Source: Cryptomeria japonica (taxonomy: Eukaryota; Streptophyta; Pinopsida; Cupressales; Cupressaceae). Taken from it: a DNA stretch of 60,000 nt. The notes beneath the pieces were generated by a model. That model made no database searches and was not told the DNA's origin. It was given only the letters and a program-made list of their open reading frames with translations. Shown one piece after another: positions 1 to 12,897 of the stretch (positions are counted from its first letter, which is position 1; each line of letters opens with the position of its first letter). A program made the position numbers and the translations under genes. The DNA lies in contig NC_081415.1 of assembly GCF_030272615.1 (NCBI RefSeq), positions 623,783,740-623,843,739 on the forward strand, in the 5' to 3' direction.

Positions 1-746
1 TGGAATATTCTGCCTCTAAACCTAGAATGTAGATTCGTTTCCATGTCTGATCTCTCTAGTGAGTTTGATGATTTGGATAACGAAAGACGAGGAAAAAGGA
101 CAATATGTATAATATTTAGCGATAAGATATGGTGGAAAAGCATCTTCAAACACTTGAAACATTCAAAATAATTACTATTTCGATGATATGATCTTTGACT
201 ATGCTGTGAATAATTGAACTTCCCTTGTTCAAAGATACCCTCTATTTTAATAATTACCATCCATAATTTATGCATCGTTCACATGCTCAACATATGCTTG
301 ATTTATCAATTGAAGTAGGCTTTCATTGTCAAAGAGACGCCAGCTAGACTATCATGGTGCAGAAGACCTACTTTGGACATTTCAGCTATTACTGGAACCA
401 GACTCTTATTCAATTCAGTTGACTACTTATTTCATGTCCGGGTACAAAATCATGTTTAAACTTGAGCATTGTTTACTCATCATAGAGATATAGTATTATT
501 TTTAGTTACTTGACTGTGTGTTTTGGTTCTTGTGCAAATCACGTGTCTAAGTCTGAGTCTTTGTTTCCTTAGTTACTCCCAAGGTAAATTGATCATGATT
601 TGTGTTTTAGCAGATCCAAGCTGTTTTGTAAACCAGATTTAATATGCTTTTGGAATCCAAGGCAAATTTGGTATACTGCAAATTTTTTTGGCTGATTTAA
701 TATTATTTATAATAATTATGCTGAGTTCTCGATTCGATTGTGTATA
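1..746. other. AT-rich spacer, no gene seen
   Basis: I see no reading frame of note, RNA gene or recognisable repeat here. Composition is AT-rich like the other spacers in the window. It may be degraded transposon sequence too diverged to recognise by eye. Confidence 0.5.
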
Positions 747-877
747 TTTTGTTTACATCAACGTTCCAGATCACACTCCACGATCCATCATTAGGATGAG
801 ATAATTATACTTTTATCTCTCTCTCATTCTGATGATGGATCATGAAGCGTGATCAGAAACGTTGATGCAAACAAAAG
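747..877. repeat. Long imperfect hairpin, MITE/foldback-like
   Basis: The arms at about 747-808 and 815-877 are reverse complements with scattered mismatches. The outer part pairs TTTGTTTACATCAACGTT with AACGTTGATGCAAACAAA, and the inner part pairs around GATCCATCAT and ATGATGGATC. Almost the whole segment is stem, leaving only a short loop. A foldback or MITE-type non-autonomous element is the simplest reading. I did not identify a convincing target duplication. Confidence 0.6.
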
Positions 878-911
878 GCATAATTATCTATCATGAACTA
901 TGAAAATTTAA

Positions 912-1090
912 TTGATCATTTATAATCTCATTTTAGTTATTAGATATAAAAGTATGTGTTTTAGGTTGAAACTTTTTTACTCAGATTCAAAGATTCAGAT
1001 TTTGATCATTTATAATGTCATTTTAGTTATTAGATATAAAAGTATGTGTTTTAGATTGAAACTTTTTTACTCAGATTCAAAGATTCAGAT
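912..1090. repeat. Two tandem copies of a 90-bp unit
   Basis: 912-1001 and 1002-1090 are near-identical head-to-tail copies, differing at only a few positions. The period is a multiple of three, so the unit reads through in one frame, but the product is low-complexity and I do not regard it as a gene. This looks like a recent local duplication. Confidence 0.85.
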
Positions 1091-1472
1091 GAGTTCATTC
1101 TGTCAAGTATTGATTTAGATTAGTTTTTGTAAATTTGAAGTGGGTAACATGAATATTTAAAGAAATGCTTAGAGAGCATGAAGAAATAAAAAAGTGAATG
1201 TCAAACATACTTACACATAATATGAACATAGAGGTTTTATGATTAAGGGGTTCTCAAGAAGCGAGAGGATCATTAGAGACTACCAAAATTTTAGTATAGA
1301 CCTATTGTAAACTTGGAGCTAATAGAAAAGGAAATATATGCATATAATAATTGGATAAAGATGATGGAAACGACTATATTATTACAAGAACTAGGAATTT
1401 CAAAGATCACTTTCAAATATGAGTGTAATTTGAAGTCAAAATTATGATGTTTGGCAAGAGACATAGCATTTT
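1091..1472. other. Spacer, no gene seen
   Basis: I see no coding or repeat structure between the tandem duplication and the LTR-like segment. Confidence 0.5.
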
Positions 1473-2561
1473 TGTTAAGATATTGTCATTGATGGCAACT
1501 AATGTCAAATATGCCATCCACAGTTCATAATCCATTCATACTGAAAGATTGATTAAGATTTGCTGAAAAGAATAGGGCATTTGGTAGAGTGTACAGTGTC
1601 CTGGATGGCAGATCTTTTGTGTTGAGCATTTTTCTATTATGGATCTCGAAGAAGCATTGTGGACATGTAATATGCCTTATTCCAGGTTTCTGTGCCCCGG
1701 TGTTGAGTGAATTGGAAGGTCCGACATATAGGTTTTTAGGTAGAATAGTGCTTATTAGCAGTAACATGTGAAGATTCATTGTGTGGATCTTGTGAATCGA
1801 TTTTGGTGATTTCTTGTGTGTTTGAGGATGTTAAGCCAACATGTGGGAAGCGTGTGAACTATTTGTTTTTGGTTTGCATGGTTGTTTTTGGTCAGATTGA
1901 GCCAACTTGGGTAACACATTTCATATGTGTGTTTTGCATTTTTGGGCCGACATGAAATGGATCTAATTTGATGTTGCGGATATACATGAGCAATTGATTT
2001 AATAATTTTTGATATTTTTGGATATGTGTGAAGTGTGTATGAGTGATTATGTGCAGTTTGACGTGTGTGGTTGAAGGATTTGTCCTCTAGAATATAGCAG
2101 AACATCAGAACATAGCAGTGTTGTAGAACAGAGTATTTTGCGCTTAATCGATACTATTTTGGGCATTTGTAGATGTTGTTTATCAGTTCACACATTCCAA
2201 TTATTATTTGTAATCATCTTGTAAGGCAGTAAGCCTTCCGGGGTTGTAGCCCTTATTGTAATTTGAGCAGCGAGCTCTAGGTAGTGTGTCTGAATGCATG
2301 TGCATTCTCCTCATGTAATATTATTATACTTATAACAAGGTATATTAATATTGTGGGTCTCAATCCCACCGTGGTTTTTCCTTTAGCCAAGTTTTCACGT
2401 AAAAATCCTGGTGTTATGGTGTTGTGGTTATTTGCTTTGTGTTTTTGCACTCTACTTTTATTCATTTGCATTAAGTGGCTTGAAGGACTGATTAAAAATG
2501 TTAAAAATTGCAAAACATTGATTCACCCCCCACCCCCTCTCAGTGTTCCTTGATTCCAACA
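1473..2561 (+). mobile_element. Probable solo LTR or LTR fragment, Copia-like
   Basis: The segment opens with TGTTAAGATATTGTCATTG, a common plant Copia LTR start. It closes with a polyC tract followed by CTCTCAGTG...TTCCAACA, ending in CA. Near the 3' end it shares ordered motifs with the LTR at 57370-58191: a GAGCTCTAGG box, ATTGTGGGTC, AATCCCACCG and the terminal CCCCCTCTCAGT. No internal region follows on either side, and I could not find a matching 5-bp duplication. It is therefore either a solo LTR with eroded flanks or a fragment. Short ORFs inside it are incidental. Confidence 0.5.
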
Positions 2562-3126
2562 CCTTATCTCAAAATTGACCCTTTGCATAAATTAGACATT
2601 GTATTTAAATTTCAACTATGTGGTTTAGTAAAAGGGAAATTCTTTAACTTGATCTGATTCTAAACCTATATAAGATGATTAAAGGAAACCATTTTTTTAT
2701 AACTATTTAATAAAATTATGCATCTCAACTATTCTTTGCTTCTTCTTCCATGAGTTGTCTAGTCATGGGATATAATATATTATGTTCTTATAATTGATTT
2801 AATTATTATTCACTAAATTGAAAAGATGATCTATGTCACCAACTGTTTACTATCTATGAACCTTTATGTGTGATTGACCTAAAGATATTTGTGTACCTAT
2901 ATTTTAGAAAATACCCATTGTGCAACAATATTATTTAATATATTTTTCTATCTTGTTGATGGTTATGGTGATTGTCTACACATTATCTTGTAACTATTCA
3001 ATCCATACAATTTATATTCTCTTAATTTATTGCTTATGTGATAACTAGTTAAGGAAAAGGGTTCAATTTTAATTTGTCTACTTGTGAACTCACAATAATG
3101 GTTCCCATTTTTTCTCGCAAACAAAA
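2562..3126. other. AT-rich spacer, no gene seen
   Basis: I see nothing recognisable between the LTR-like segment and the GGTTCGA cluster. Confidence 0.5.
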
Positions 3127-3335
3127 CTCGCGGATTGGGAATTTTTTTTTGGGGGAGGTTCGAATGAACTGGGGGTGTTCGAGCGAACCACCCCCGTGGG
3201 TTCGATTGAACCCACCATCGAATCCGGGTTCGATAGAAACCAAGATGGAGTTTTGGGTTCAATTCAACATAATAAAATATTTATTTTTATGGGGTTCGTT
3301 CGAGCCCCCCGTTCGATCGAACCGTTTAAATATTT
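3127..3335. repeat. Left GGTTCGA repeat cluster, putative transposon end
   Basis: At least six imperfect palindromes of the form GGTTCGAnnGAACC lie within about 200 bp, for example GTTCGAGCGAACC, GGTTCGATTGAACC and GTTCGATCGAACC. G and C runs separate them. The reverse complement of 41405-41600 carries the same motifs in a similar order and spacing (GGTTCGAA, GAA, GGGGG, TTCG, GAACCA, GAACCCACC). I infer a terminal or subterminal inverted repeat of a large DNA transposon. The exact end and its target duplication are not resolved. Confidence 0.55.
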
Positions 3336-3350
3336 TCTTTTTTAAATCTC

Positions 3351-3358
3351 TATAAAAG
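3351..3358 (+). promoter_or_regulatory. TATA box of the plus-strand transposon gene
   Basis: TATAAAAG sits just inside the left repeat cluster, about 90 bp upstream of the first ATG of the putative first exon. A perfect palindrome follows immediately. The placement fits a promoter driven from a transposon end, but this is inferred from position and motif only. Confidence 0.45.
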
Positions 3359-3360
3359 CC

Positions 3361-3387
3361 GAAAATGACAGTTAAACTGTCATTTTC
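3361..3387. repeat. Perfect 27-bp palindrome
   Basis: GAAAATGACAGTT, one central base, then AACTGTCATTTTC form a perfect inverted repeat just downstream of the TATA box. A related ACTGTCATATAAAT is present on the minus strand near 41.37 kb, next to the other end. It could bind a dimeric protein such as a transposase or repressor, or form a hairpin in the transcript leader. Confidence 0.8.
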
Positions 3388-3441
3388 AACTTTGGAGTTT
3401 ACTGTAGAGAGGGGGTTAGAGAGAACCCAACATCAACATTA

Positions 3442-3509
3442 TGTCACCATGCCCTATCAATAGGAACTAGCACTTCTCATCTTTCAGCTTTCAACCTACA
3501 TTATTTCAG
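3442..3509 (+). pseudogene. Putative first exon of the plus-strand transposon gene
   Basis: An ATG at 3442 opens a short frame containing one in-frame TAG, ending at CAG followed by GTGCAAA, a plausible splice donor. It lies below the TATA box at 3351. The next recognisable coding sequence starts near 9421, so the intron would hold the satellite array. No transcript data support this exon. It is a model from signals alone. Confidence 0.3.
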
Positions 3510-3708
3510 GTGCAAAAACTAACCTTTTTTTTGTTTAATAATGTTTTTTTTTGTTTTATTAATTTTTTATTATGTTTATTTAAAAACTAGTAAATAATTT
3601 ATTTTTCAAGTAATTTTTTTAATTAAATAATTGTATATTTATTGTTTTTTCAGCATTTTAGAAAAACGTTAACAAAAACTTAGAAAACATATCTATAGAA
3701 AAAAAATA

Positions 3709-6700
3709 TATGACCCCTTAGGACCACATATGACCCCTTATAACATCCTAGTGTGAATAACATACCCCTTAGGATCACATAGTGTCCTAAGGGGTCATAT
3801 GTGATCCTAAGGGGAAGGGGTCACACATGTGTTCTAACACATGCATGACCCCTTACGAGCACATATGACCCCTTATAACATACTAGTGTGTACAACATAT
3901 GCCTTAGTCCATCAGAAAGTGTTCCAAGGGTTCATATGTGGTCCCAAGGGGTCACGCATGTGCTCTAACACATATGTGACCCCTTACGACCACATATGAC
4001 CCCTTATAACATCCTAGTGTGTATGACATACCCCTTAGTCCATCACAAAGTGTCCTAAGTGGTCACACATGTACATGCGTGACCCCTTAAAACCATATAC
4101 GACTCTTTATAACATCCTAGTGTGTACAACATACCCCTTAGTCCATCACAATGTGTCCTAAGGGGTCATACATGTGTTGTAACACATGTGTTACCCCTAA
4201 CGACCACATACGACCCCTTGTAACATCTTAGTGTGTATGACATACCACTTAGTCCATCACAAAGTGTCATAAGGGGTCATATGTGGTCCACAAGGGTCAC
4301 ACATGTGTTCTAACACACAAGTGACCCCTTACAACCACGTATGACCCCTTATAGAATCCTAGTGTGTACAATATACCCCTTAGTCCATCATAATGTGTCC
4401 TAAGGGGTCACATGTGGTCTTGAGGGGTCACACATGTGTTCTAACACATGCATGACCCCTTATGACCACATATGACCCTTTATAACATCCTAGTGTGTAT
4501 AAAATACCCCTTAGTCCATCACAAAGTGTCTTAAGGGGTCATATGTGGTCCAAAGGGGTCACACATATTTTCTAATACATGCATGACCCCTTAGGACCAC
4601 ATATGACCCCTTATAACATCCAAGTATGTACAACATACCCTTTACGATCACATAGTGTCCTAAGGGGTCATATGTGGTCCTAAGGAGTCACGAATGTGTT
4701 CTAACACATGCATGACCCCTTACAACCATATATGACCCCTTATAACATCCTAGTGTGTATGACATACCCCTTAGTCCATCACAAAGGGTCATAAGGGGTC
4801 ATATGTGGTCTTGAGGGGTCACACATGTGTTATAACACATGCACAACCCCTTAGAACATCTTAGTGTGTACTACATACCCCTTAGTGCATCGCAAAGTAT
4901 CCTAAGGGGTCATATGTGGTCCTAAAGTGTCACACATGTGTGAGCCCTTTACGACCGCATATGACCCCTTATAACATCTTAGTGTGTACGACATACCCCT
5001 TATTATATCACAAAGTGTATGTTCTAACGCATAGGTGACCTCTTACGAGAACATATGAACCCTTATAACATCCTAGTGCATACGACATACCCCTTAGTCA
5101 ATCACAAAGTGTCCTTAGGGGTCACACATGTGTTATAACACATGCGTGACCTGTTACAACCACATATGACCCCTTTTAACATCCTGGTGTGTACAACATA
5201 CACCTTAGTCCACCACAAAGTGTCTTAAGGGGTCATATGTGGTCCTAAGGGGTCACACATGTTCTAAGACATGCATGACCCCTTACAACCACATATGACC
5301 CCTTTTAACATCCTAGTGTGTACAACATACCCCTTAGGATCGCATAATGTCATAAGGGGTCATATGTGGTCCTAAGGGGTCACGCATGTGTTCTAATACA
5401 CGTGTGACCCCTTACGACCATATATGACCCCTTATAACATCCTAGTGTTTATGTTATACCCCTTAGTCCATCACAAAGTGTCCTGAGTGGTCACACATGT
5501 ACATGAGTGACCCCTTAAAACCATATACGACTCTTTATAACATCCTAGTCTGTACAACATACCCCTTAGTCCATCACAATGTGTCCTAAGGGGTCATACA
5601 TGTGTTGTAACACATGTGTTACCCCTAACGACCACATATGACCCCTTGTAATATCTTAGTGTGTACGACATACCACTTAGTCCATCACAAAGTGTCATAA
5701 GGGGTCATATGTGGTCCACAAGGGTCACACATGTGTTCTAACACACGAGTGACCCCTTACAACCACGTATGACCCCTTATAGAATCCTAGTGTGTACAAT
5801 ATACCCCTTAGTCCATCATAATGTGTCCTAAGGGGTCACATGTGGTCTTGAGGGGTCACACATGTGTTCTAACACATGCATGACCCCTTATAACCACATA
5901 TGACCCTTTATAACATCCTAGTGTGTATAAAATACCCCTTAGTCCATCACAAAGTGTCTTAAGGGGTCATATGTGGTCCAAAGGGGTCACACATATTTTC
6001 TAATACATGCATGACCCCTTAGGACCACATATGACCCCTTATAACATCCAAGTATGTACAACATACCCTTTACGATCACATAGTGTCCTAAGGGGTCATA
6101 TGTGGTCCTAAGGAGTCATGAATGTGTTCTAACACATGCATGACCCCTTACAACCATATATGACCCCTTATAACATCCTAGTGTGTATGACATACCCCTT
6201 AGTCCATCACAAAGGGTCATAAGGGGCATATGTGGTCCTGAGGGGTCACACATGTGTTATAACACATGCACAACCCCTTATAACATCTTAGTGTGTACTA
6301 CATACCCCTTAGTGCATCGCAAAGTATCCTAAGGGGTCATATGTGGTCCTAAAGTGTCACACATGTGTGACCTCTTACGACCGCATATGACCCCTTATAA
6401 CATCTTAGTGTGTATGACATACCCCTTATTATATCACAAAGTGTATGTTCTAACGCATAGGTGACCTCTTACGAGAACATATGAACCCTTATAACATCCT
6501 AGTGCATACGACATACCCCTTAGTCAATCACAAAGTGTCCTTAGGGGTCACACATGTGTTATAACACATGCGTGACCTGTTACAACCACATATGACCCCT
6601 TTTAACATCCTGGTGTGTACAACATACACCTTAGTCCACCACAAAGTGTCTTAAGGGGTCATATGTGGTCCTAAGGGGTCACACATGTTCTAAGACATGC

Positions 6701-8852
6701 ATGACCCCTTACAACCACATATGACCCCTTTTAACATCCTAGTGTGTACAACATACCCCTTAGGATCGCATAATGTCATAAGGGGTCATATGTGGTCCTA
6801 AGGGGTCACGCATGTGTTCTAATACACGTGTGACCCCTTACGACCATATATGACCCCTTATAACATCCTAGTGTTTATGTTATACCCCTTAGTCCATCAC
6901 AAAGTGTCCTGAGTGGTCACACATGTACATGAGTGACCCCTTAAAACCATATACGACTCTTTATAACATCCTAGTCTGTACAACATACCCCTTAGTCCAT
7001 CACAATGTGTCCTAAGGGGTCATACATGTGTTGTAACACATGTGTTACCCCTAACGACCACATATGACCCCTTGTAATATCTTAGTGTGTACGACATACC
7101 ACTTAGTCCATCACAAAGTGTCATAAGGGGTCATATGTGGTCCACAAGGGTCACACATGTGTTCTAACACACGAGTGACCCCTTACAACCACGTATGACC
7201 CCTTATAGAATCCTAGTGTGTACAATATACCCCTTAGTCCATCATAATGTGTCCTAAGGGGTCACATGTGGTCTTGAGGGGTCACACATGTGTTCTAACA
7301 CATGCATGACCCCTTATAACCACATATGACCCTTTATAACATCCTAGTGTGTATAAAATACCCCTTAGTCCATCACAAAGTGTCTTAAGGGGTCATATGT
7401 GGTCCAAAGGGGTCACACATATTTTCTAATACATGCATGACCCCTTAGGACCACATATGACCCCTTATAACATCCAAGTATGTACAACATACCCTTTACG
7501 ATCACATAGTGTCCTAAGGGGTCATATGTGGTCCTAAGGAGTCATGAATGTGTTCTAACACATGCATGACCCCTTACAACCATATATGACCCCTTATAAC
7601 ATCCTAGTGTGTATGACATACCCCTTAGTCCATCACAAAGGGTCATAAGGGGCATATGTGGTCCTGAGGGGTCACACATGTGTTATAACACATGCACAAC
7701 CCCTTATAACATCTTAGTGTGTACTACATACCCCTTAGTGCATCGCAAAGTATCCTAAGGGGTCATATGTGGTCCTAAAGTGTCACACATGTGTGACCTC
7801 TTACGACCGCATATGACCCCTTATAACATCTTAGTGTGTATGACATACCCCTTATTATATCACAAAGTGTATGTTCTAACGCATAGGTGACCTCTTACGA
7901 GAACATATGAACCCTTATAACATCCTAGTGCATACGACATACCCCTTAGTCAATCACAAAGTGTCCTTAGGGGTCACACATGTGTTATAACACATGGGTG
8001 ACCTGTTACAACCACATATGACCCCTTTTAACATCCTGGTGTGTACAACATACACCTTAGTCCACCACAAAGTGTCTTAAGGGGTCATATGTGGTCCTAA
8101 GGGGTCACACATGTTCTAAGACATGCATGACCCCTTACAACCACATATGACCCCTTTTAACATCCTAGTGTGTACAACATACCCCTTAGGATCACATAAT
8201 GTCATAAGGGGTCATATGTGGTCCTAAGGGGTCACGCATGTGTTCTAATACACGTGTGACCCCTTACGACCATATATGACCCCTTATAACATCCTAGTGT
8301 TTATGTTATACCCCTTAGTCCATCACAAAGTGTCCTAAGGGGTCATATGTGGTCTGTACGGGTCACACATGTGTTCTAACACATGCATGACCCCTTATGA
8401 CCACATATGACCCCTTATAACATCCTAGTGCGTACGACATACACCTTAGTCCATCTCAAAGTGTCCTAAGGGGTCATATGTTGTCCTAAGGAATCACACA
8501 TGCATGACCCCTTACGACCACATATGACCCCTTATAACATCCTAGTCTGTACAACATACCCCTTTGTCCATCACAAAGTGTCCTGAGGGGTCATATTTGG
8601 TCCTAAGGGGTCACACATGTGTTCTAATACATCTGTGACCCCTTATGACCACATATGACTCCTTATAACATCCTAGTATGTACCACTTAGGACCCAATTT
8701 GACCACATAATGATCACAAAGTGTCCTAAGGGGTCATATGTGGTCCTAAGGGGTCACACATGTGTGACCCCTTAGGACCACTTATGACCCCTTATAACAT
8801 CCTAATGTTTATAATGTACCCCTTAGGACCCAATTTGACCACATACTTATCA
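3709..8852. repeat. Dyad-rich satellite array with higher-order repeats
   Basis: About 40 diverged units of roughly 130 bp are built from AAGGGGTCATATGTGGTC, a CACATGTGTTCTAACACATG core and the complementary GACCACATATGACCCCTT. Each unit is therefore a long near-palindrome. Landmark variants recur at 4093, 5521 and 6947, giving a higher-order period of about 1,427 bp. The second and third higher-order copies are almost identical. There are no long ORFs. The array fills most of the presumed first intron of the plus-strand gene. Confidence 0.9.
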
Positions 8853-9021
8853 CATTGTGATTTAGTCTTTTTCTCTCAAGTCCATTAATTTTCTCAACAC
8901 GTGTTTGAATTAGTATATATGTACATGATTTAGTCTTTCAAGCTCTCTACACTTAATTTGCTCAGCATGTGTTTTAATTTTCAAATTATGTTTTAATTTA
9001 GTACATGTATATATATTTAAT

Positions 9022-9059
<38 letters not shown>

Positions 9060-9420
9060 AAATTAATGTTATCTCTCTTCTCTATCATGAAAAAGATCTT
9101 CCTCTCTCTCTCTCTCATTAATTTTTTAATAATTTAAAATGTATGTATGTGATGTATAGATAAATTTATATATTTTTAATGATCTCCCTCTTGCTCTCTT
9201 TAAAATAATTTATTAAAATTTGAATTATGTGAGAACTTCATGTATAGATGATTTATGCGAGAACTTTGTGTGTACATTTTAATTTAATGAGCTCAAGATT
9301 AATGATCTCTCTCTCTTTCTCTCTCTAGAATTTAAGCGATTTTAATTTAATGTTTTAAATTGAATGTACTCCATGTGTGTGTGCTTATGTAAATTTTAAC
9401 TTTATGATCTATCTAGATAG
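8853..9420. other. AT-rich intron-like spacer with CT tracts
   Basis: This lies between the satellite and the coding remnant. A (CT)n run covers about 9025-9056, with shorter CT runs near 9102-9116 and 9307-9326. T-rich sequence and an AG just before 9421 would suit an intron 3' end. No gene is seen. Confidence 0.6.
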
Positions 9421-11314
9421 ATGGAGGATCAGGATCCCCATGTACCTATGCCTGATCAGGAGCTTCATGTAGAGGCTCCTAGTTAGGATCCACCTCCACA
9501 GGCTCCTGATCAAGGCCCTCTCCCTCATATCGGTACCATTTTCATCATAGTGACCATGAGATGTGGAAATTGAGAGGTATTTTAGATGACCCACATATAG
9601 ATGGCATGTACAAGAGTACATGCAAATCCATTTTTAGGAGTTTACTATCTTTGAGGGATCGTCTAGTTAGACACACCTCATTTTTGCCATAGGTTATAGA
9701 TTCTATATATAGACATTTGAGGGCTAAGGTGAGGGGTCATCATTCCTTCGATGACATGTTGGGGGAAGTCTCAAAGGAAACTATTAAGGAGATATTTTTT
9801 CCATAGTAACAGAAGAAGAACAAAGTGAGAGGACATCAGGTGACATGATGCATTGATCCACAGGTTGCAGAGTTGATTTACCCACTCTTCTTGGCTGCCC
9901 ATGGTCATTATCCTAATAATGACCAGATATCATTATACTTTGCACAACAGGTCTATGCTGAGGTTCACTATCAGTTGAAACCCAACTACCTTGACATTCC
10001 TATATATTATGGACAGGGGAGGGGTAGGATTGCTGATAGAGATGCATATCATAGGCGTGATAGAGCTCTACCTAGACACTGGGAGCTTGTTGGTGAGAGA
10101 TTTTTGATGATAGTCCCAACCCTCGCCCCCACAATGGATCATGTTGTGATTTCTTCTCAAAGAGAAGAAATTGATAGGATTGGAGATATTGCATTAGTAG
10201 TAGCCACCATATCATTAGATAGGCTGGGTAGATATATGATGAGCCGACCACATTCCAGATCATCTAGAGATGCATCTTCTAGTCACGGGGTGGCTTCAAA
10301 TTTAGAATAGTATGTTACTGCTAGAATCCCCCCACCAGATGATATATAGACTATAGAAGGAGGTCCTAGACATGTACATATGTCACAGTATTTATCTAAG
10401 GACCTGCTACATTCATACCATTACATGTCATCTCGACTTGGGATACCATTGGTTGCTATTAGAGATGTGATTCTCAGAGACACGCAGGCTATTGCATCAA
10501 GGCATACGTTGGGACAGTCACATCATTCTCATCACTCTATATATCCTCCAGGTGACCCACCTATAGATCGCTATGTTGCTATAGAGGAGATACATGTTGA
10601 TTAGGTCCATATCATAGATGAGGGCTTGGATTCATTTAAGGAGCAGCTATGAGGTTTGAGCAAGACTAGTTTTATGGATATGCTACTAGCATCAGATACT
10701 TCATCGAGGGCCAATCATCTAGTTAGCCCCTTACACTCCTCAGTCATTCATATAGGCAGAGAGAGATATGCAGGCACCACTAATGTGGTTGATATGATCA
10801 TAGGAGATGATTAGACTATACAAGCTCTTGATACACAGGTGTGTATGTGCCCATAATTTTTAAAAGGATGTACATGTATTTTTTAGATTTAATAAATAAC
10901 TTTAAATAAGTATAATTTATTGTCCAAACAAATCCTAAAATACACGTGTATGTACAATAGTTACCTCATGTCACTCTTTGGTTGAGCTCAGACCATTTGT
11001 GTAGGCAAGATTCTTTGGATGCTACACCTACTAGTGGACATGTTAGTTATGGATTTTGTATGTACATGTGTGTTATAGTATATTTTAATTTACTAGTCTA
11101 TTTGATTATTTAAATAAGATTCATACATGTAGAGATATTTTTAATATTTAAATATAAATTCTACTTTTGCAGGGGTCTATTGGACATCCAGACTCTCACC
11201 AAGACTCTCACTCGAATGGCCACTCCGTTTGTGGCTGACATGATTCATGTTGATTTGCCACTTTATAGCTCACATGTTTATCTTTTTATACATATATTCC
11301 TGACTTTCATCTAG
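9421..11314 (+). pseudogene. Decayed plus-strand gene of the large DNA transposon, unknown product
   Basis: An ATG at 9421 starts a short acidic, proline-rich stretch (MEDQDPHVPMPDQELHVE). After one frameshift near 9530, a single frame runs to a donor at 10839 (CAG before GTGTGT). It is broken by about eight stops, mostly TAG where CAG would fit. Candidate exons follow at 10961-11061 and from 11173 to a TAG at 11312. The donor is either 11058 or 11062, and the second gives the more protein-like continuation. The best-preserved part, 9873-10310, includes IYPLFLAAHGHYPNNDQ and DIPIYYGQGRGR. I do not recognise the family. It faces the minus-strand DDE-like gene, as in two-gene transposons, and an accessory transposon protein is the natural guess. 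Confidence 0.5.
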
Positions 11315-12897
11315 ACATGCACATATTGCTACATTCAAACTTACTTTACATTACTATGTATTCAGAGCTACTTTATATTGAGATTTTATTCTTGGACTTA
11401 CTTTATATTGCTATGTATTCAGATTATATCATGTGCACGTTACATTATACTTTATACAGTTTGTGTTTGATCATACTTGCACGTTTGATTATACTTTTTA
11501 TATATATGCATGTTTTTTTATTATATTGCACAAGTATAAATCATATCTGTACACATGTAATTGATTATACTTAAATATCTAGAAGCCTCTCGACTTAATA
11601 ACTTTTGATTAATTTGAATTTTTTATAGAACATTTTTCAAATATAAAATGAAATTTTTTTTATTTATTATTTTTACTCTAAACATTTTTTTGAATACAAT
11701 AGATGAACAAAACAACATTTTTTTAATAGTTTGTTTTTGGTCCACACAGTCTAAGTATTTCTAAAGTCATATAGAAATATTAAAAAAATATTCTAAACAA
11801 ATCTAAATTATAAAATGACATAAATCCAGTGAAACTCACAATTGATATCAATTGTTTGAAAATAATTTTATTAGTAGTTAAGTCAAAATATTAATTTTAG
11901 AATATTTAAACATAAATATTAAAGCTAAACGAATGTTAGAAATGAAAAAAATATGACTGCCAACATCTCATATTTATTTCCAAGTTCATTAATTGGATTG
12001 AATAAATAATAAAAAGAATAGAACTAAATACACTACTATATTACTATGAGTTTATTAAATATATTTATTTATTATACATTAATAGATGTATCAAATAATG
12101 TCAATATAGGAAAAAGGAAAGGATGGATTGCATAGATAAAAATTTTATATTGTAATTGATTATTTCATCACATTATATTTGATCTAGAACATATAACTTA
12201 AATAATTAAAAACATTATTTTTTAATTAAAAAAGGAGAGTGAAATTAATGTAAATTGGTAGTTAATTTATTTATATATATTAATATACAGAGCAATACTC
12301 TAAGCTAGTGACAAATATTTCACACCAAACTCCTCCTATAGCTTCGTTCATCATCTCCACTAAGAAACATCCTCCATTATAGTGTGTCTAGTTTAGGGCC
12401 ATCATCGAGCTACATAGCTTGACCATCAACCACAACCTAGATTATGCAACAATCCTTTGATTTTGCATTCCCAATTATCTCCATTTTGGAAGACACATGA
12501 GCTAATTTCTATCTACACCTTTGATTGTAGAAGGGACATTTTTTAAATTAGGTCAACTCTTACATAAATATCTTGTTGATTGATGTTTTAAAAAATCTCA
12601 AATTAGATGAGAATGCAAAATGAAATCACATCTCTCTTGAAAGGTATCAAAATTTAAAAATAAAAAATGAATAACCCCAAGGGCCTTTTTAGTTAGGCCT
12701 TGACTTGTATAATCTACTTGTTCATTATTTTATTCAGATCACATAGAGGGACTCACAAAATTATTGACTGAAATATTAAATATGAGGGTTACATATATAA
12801 AAAAAATTGTAAGTTTGTAGTAAACCCTAAAATGGTTTTTTGATCTTATATTTGATTAAATTTTAAATATTATTGAAAAAACTCAAGGGTAAGATAT
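11315..12897. other. AT-rich spacer between the two convergent genes (left part)
   Basis: I see no gene. There are short imperfect repeats around 11340-11430 (CTTACTTTATATTG and CTATGTATTCAG). The segment continues at 27413 after removal of the nested retrotransposon tandem. Confidence 0.55.

Noticed and set aside
1473-2561. Host gene with ORFs on both strands
   Set aside because: The LTR-like start and end and shared motifs with the LTR at 57370 explain the segment better.
3709-8852. CRISPR-like regular repeats
   Set aside because: Repeats are long, diverged, contiguous and palindromic throughout with no unique spacers, and the context is eukaryotic. This is a satellite.
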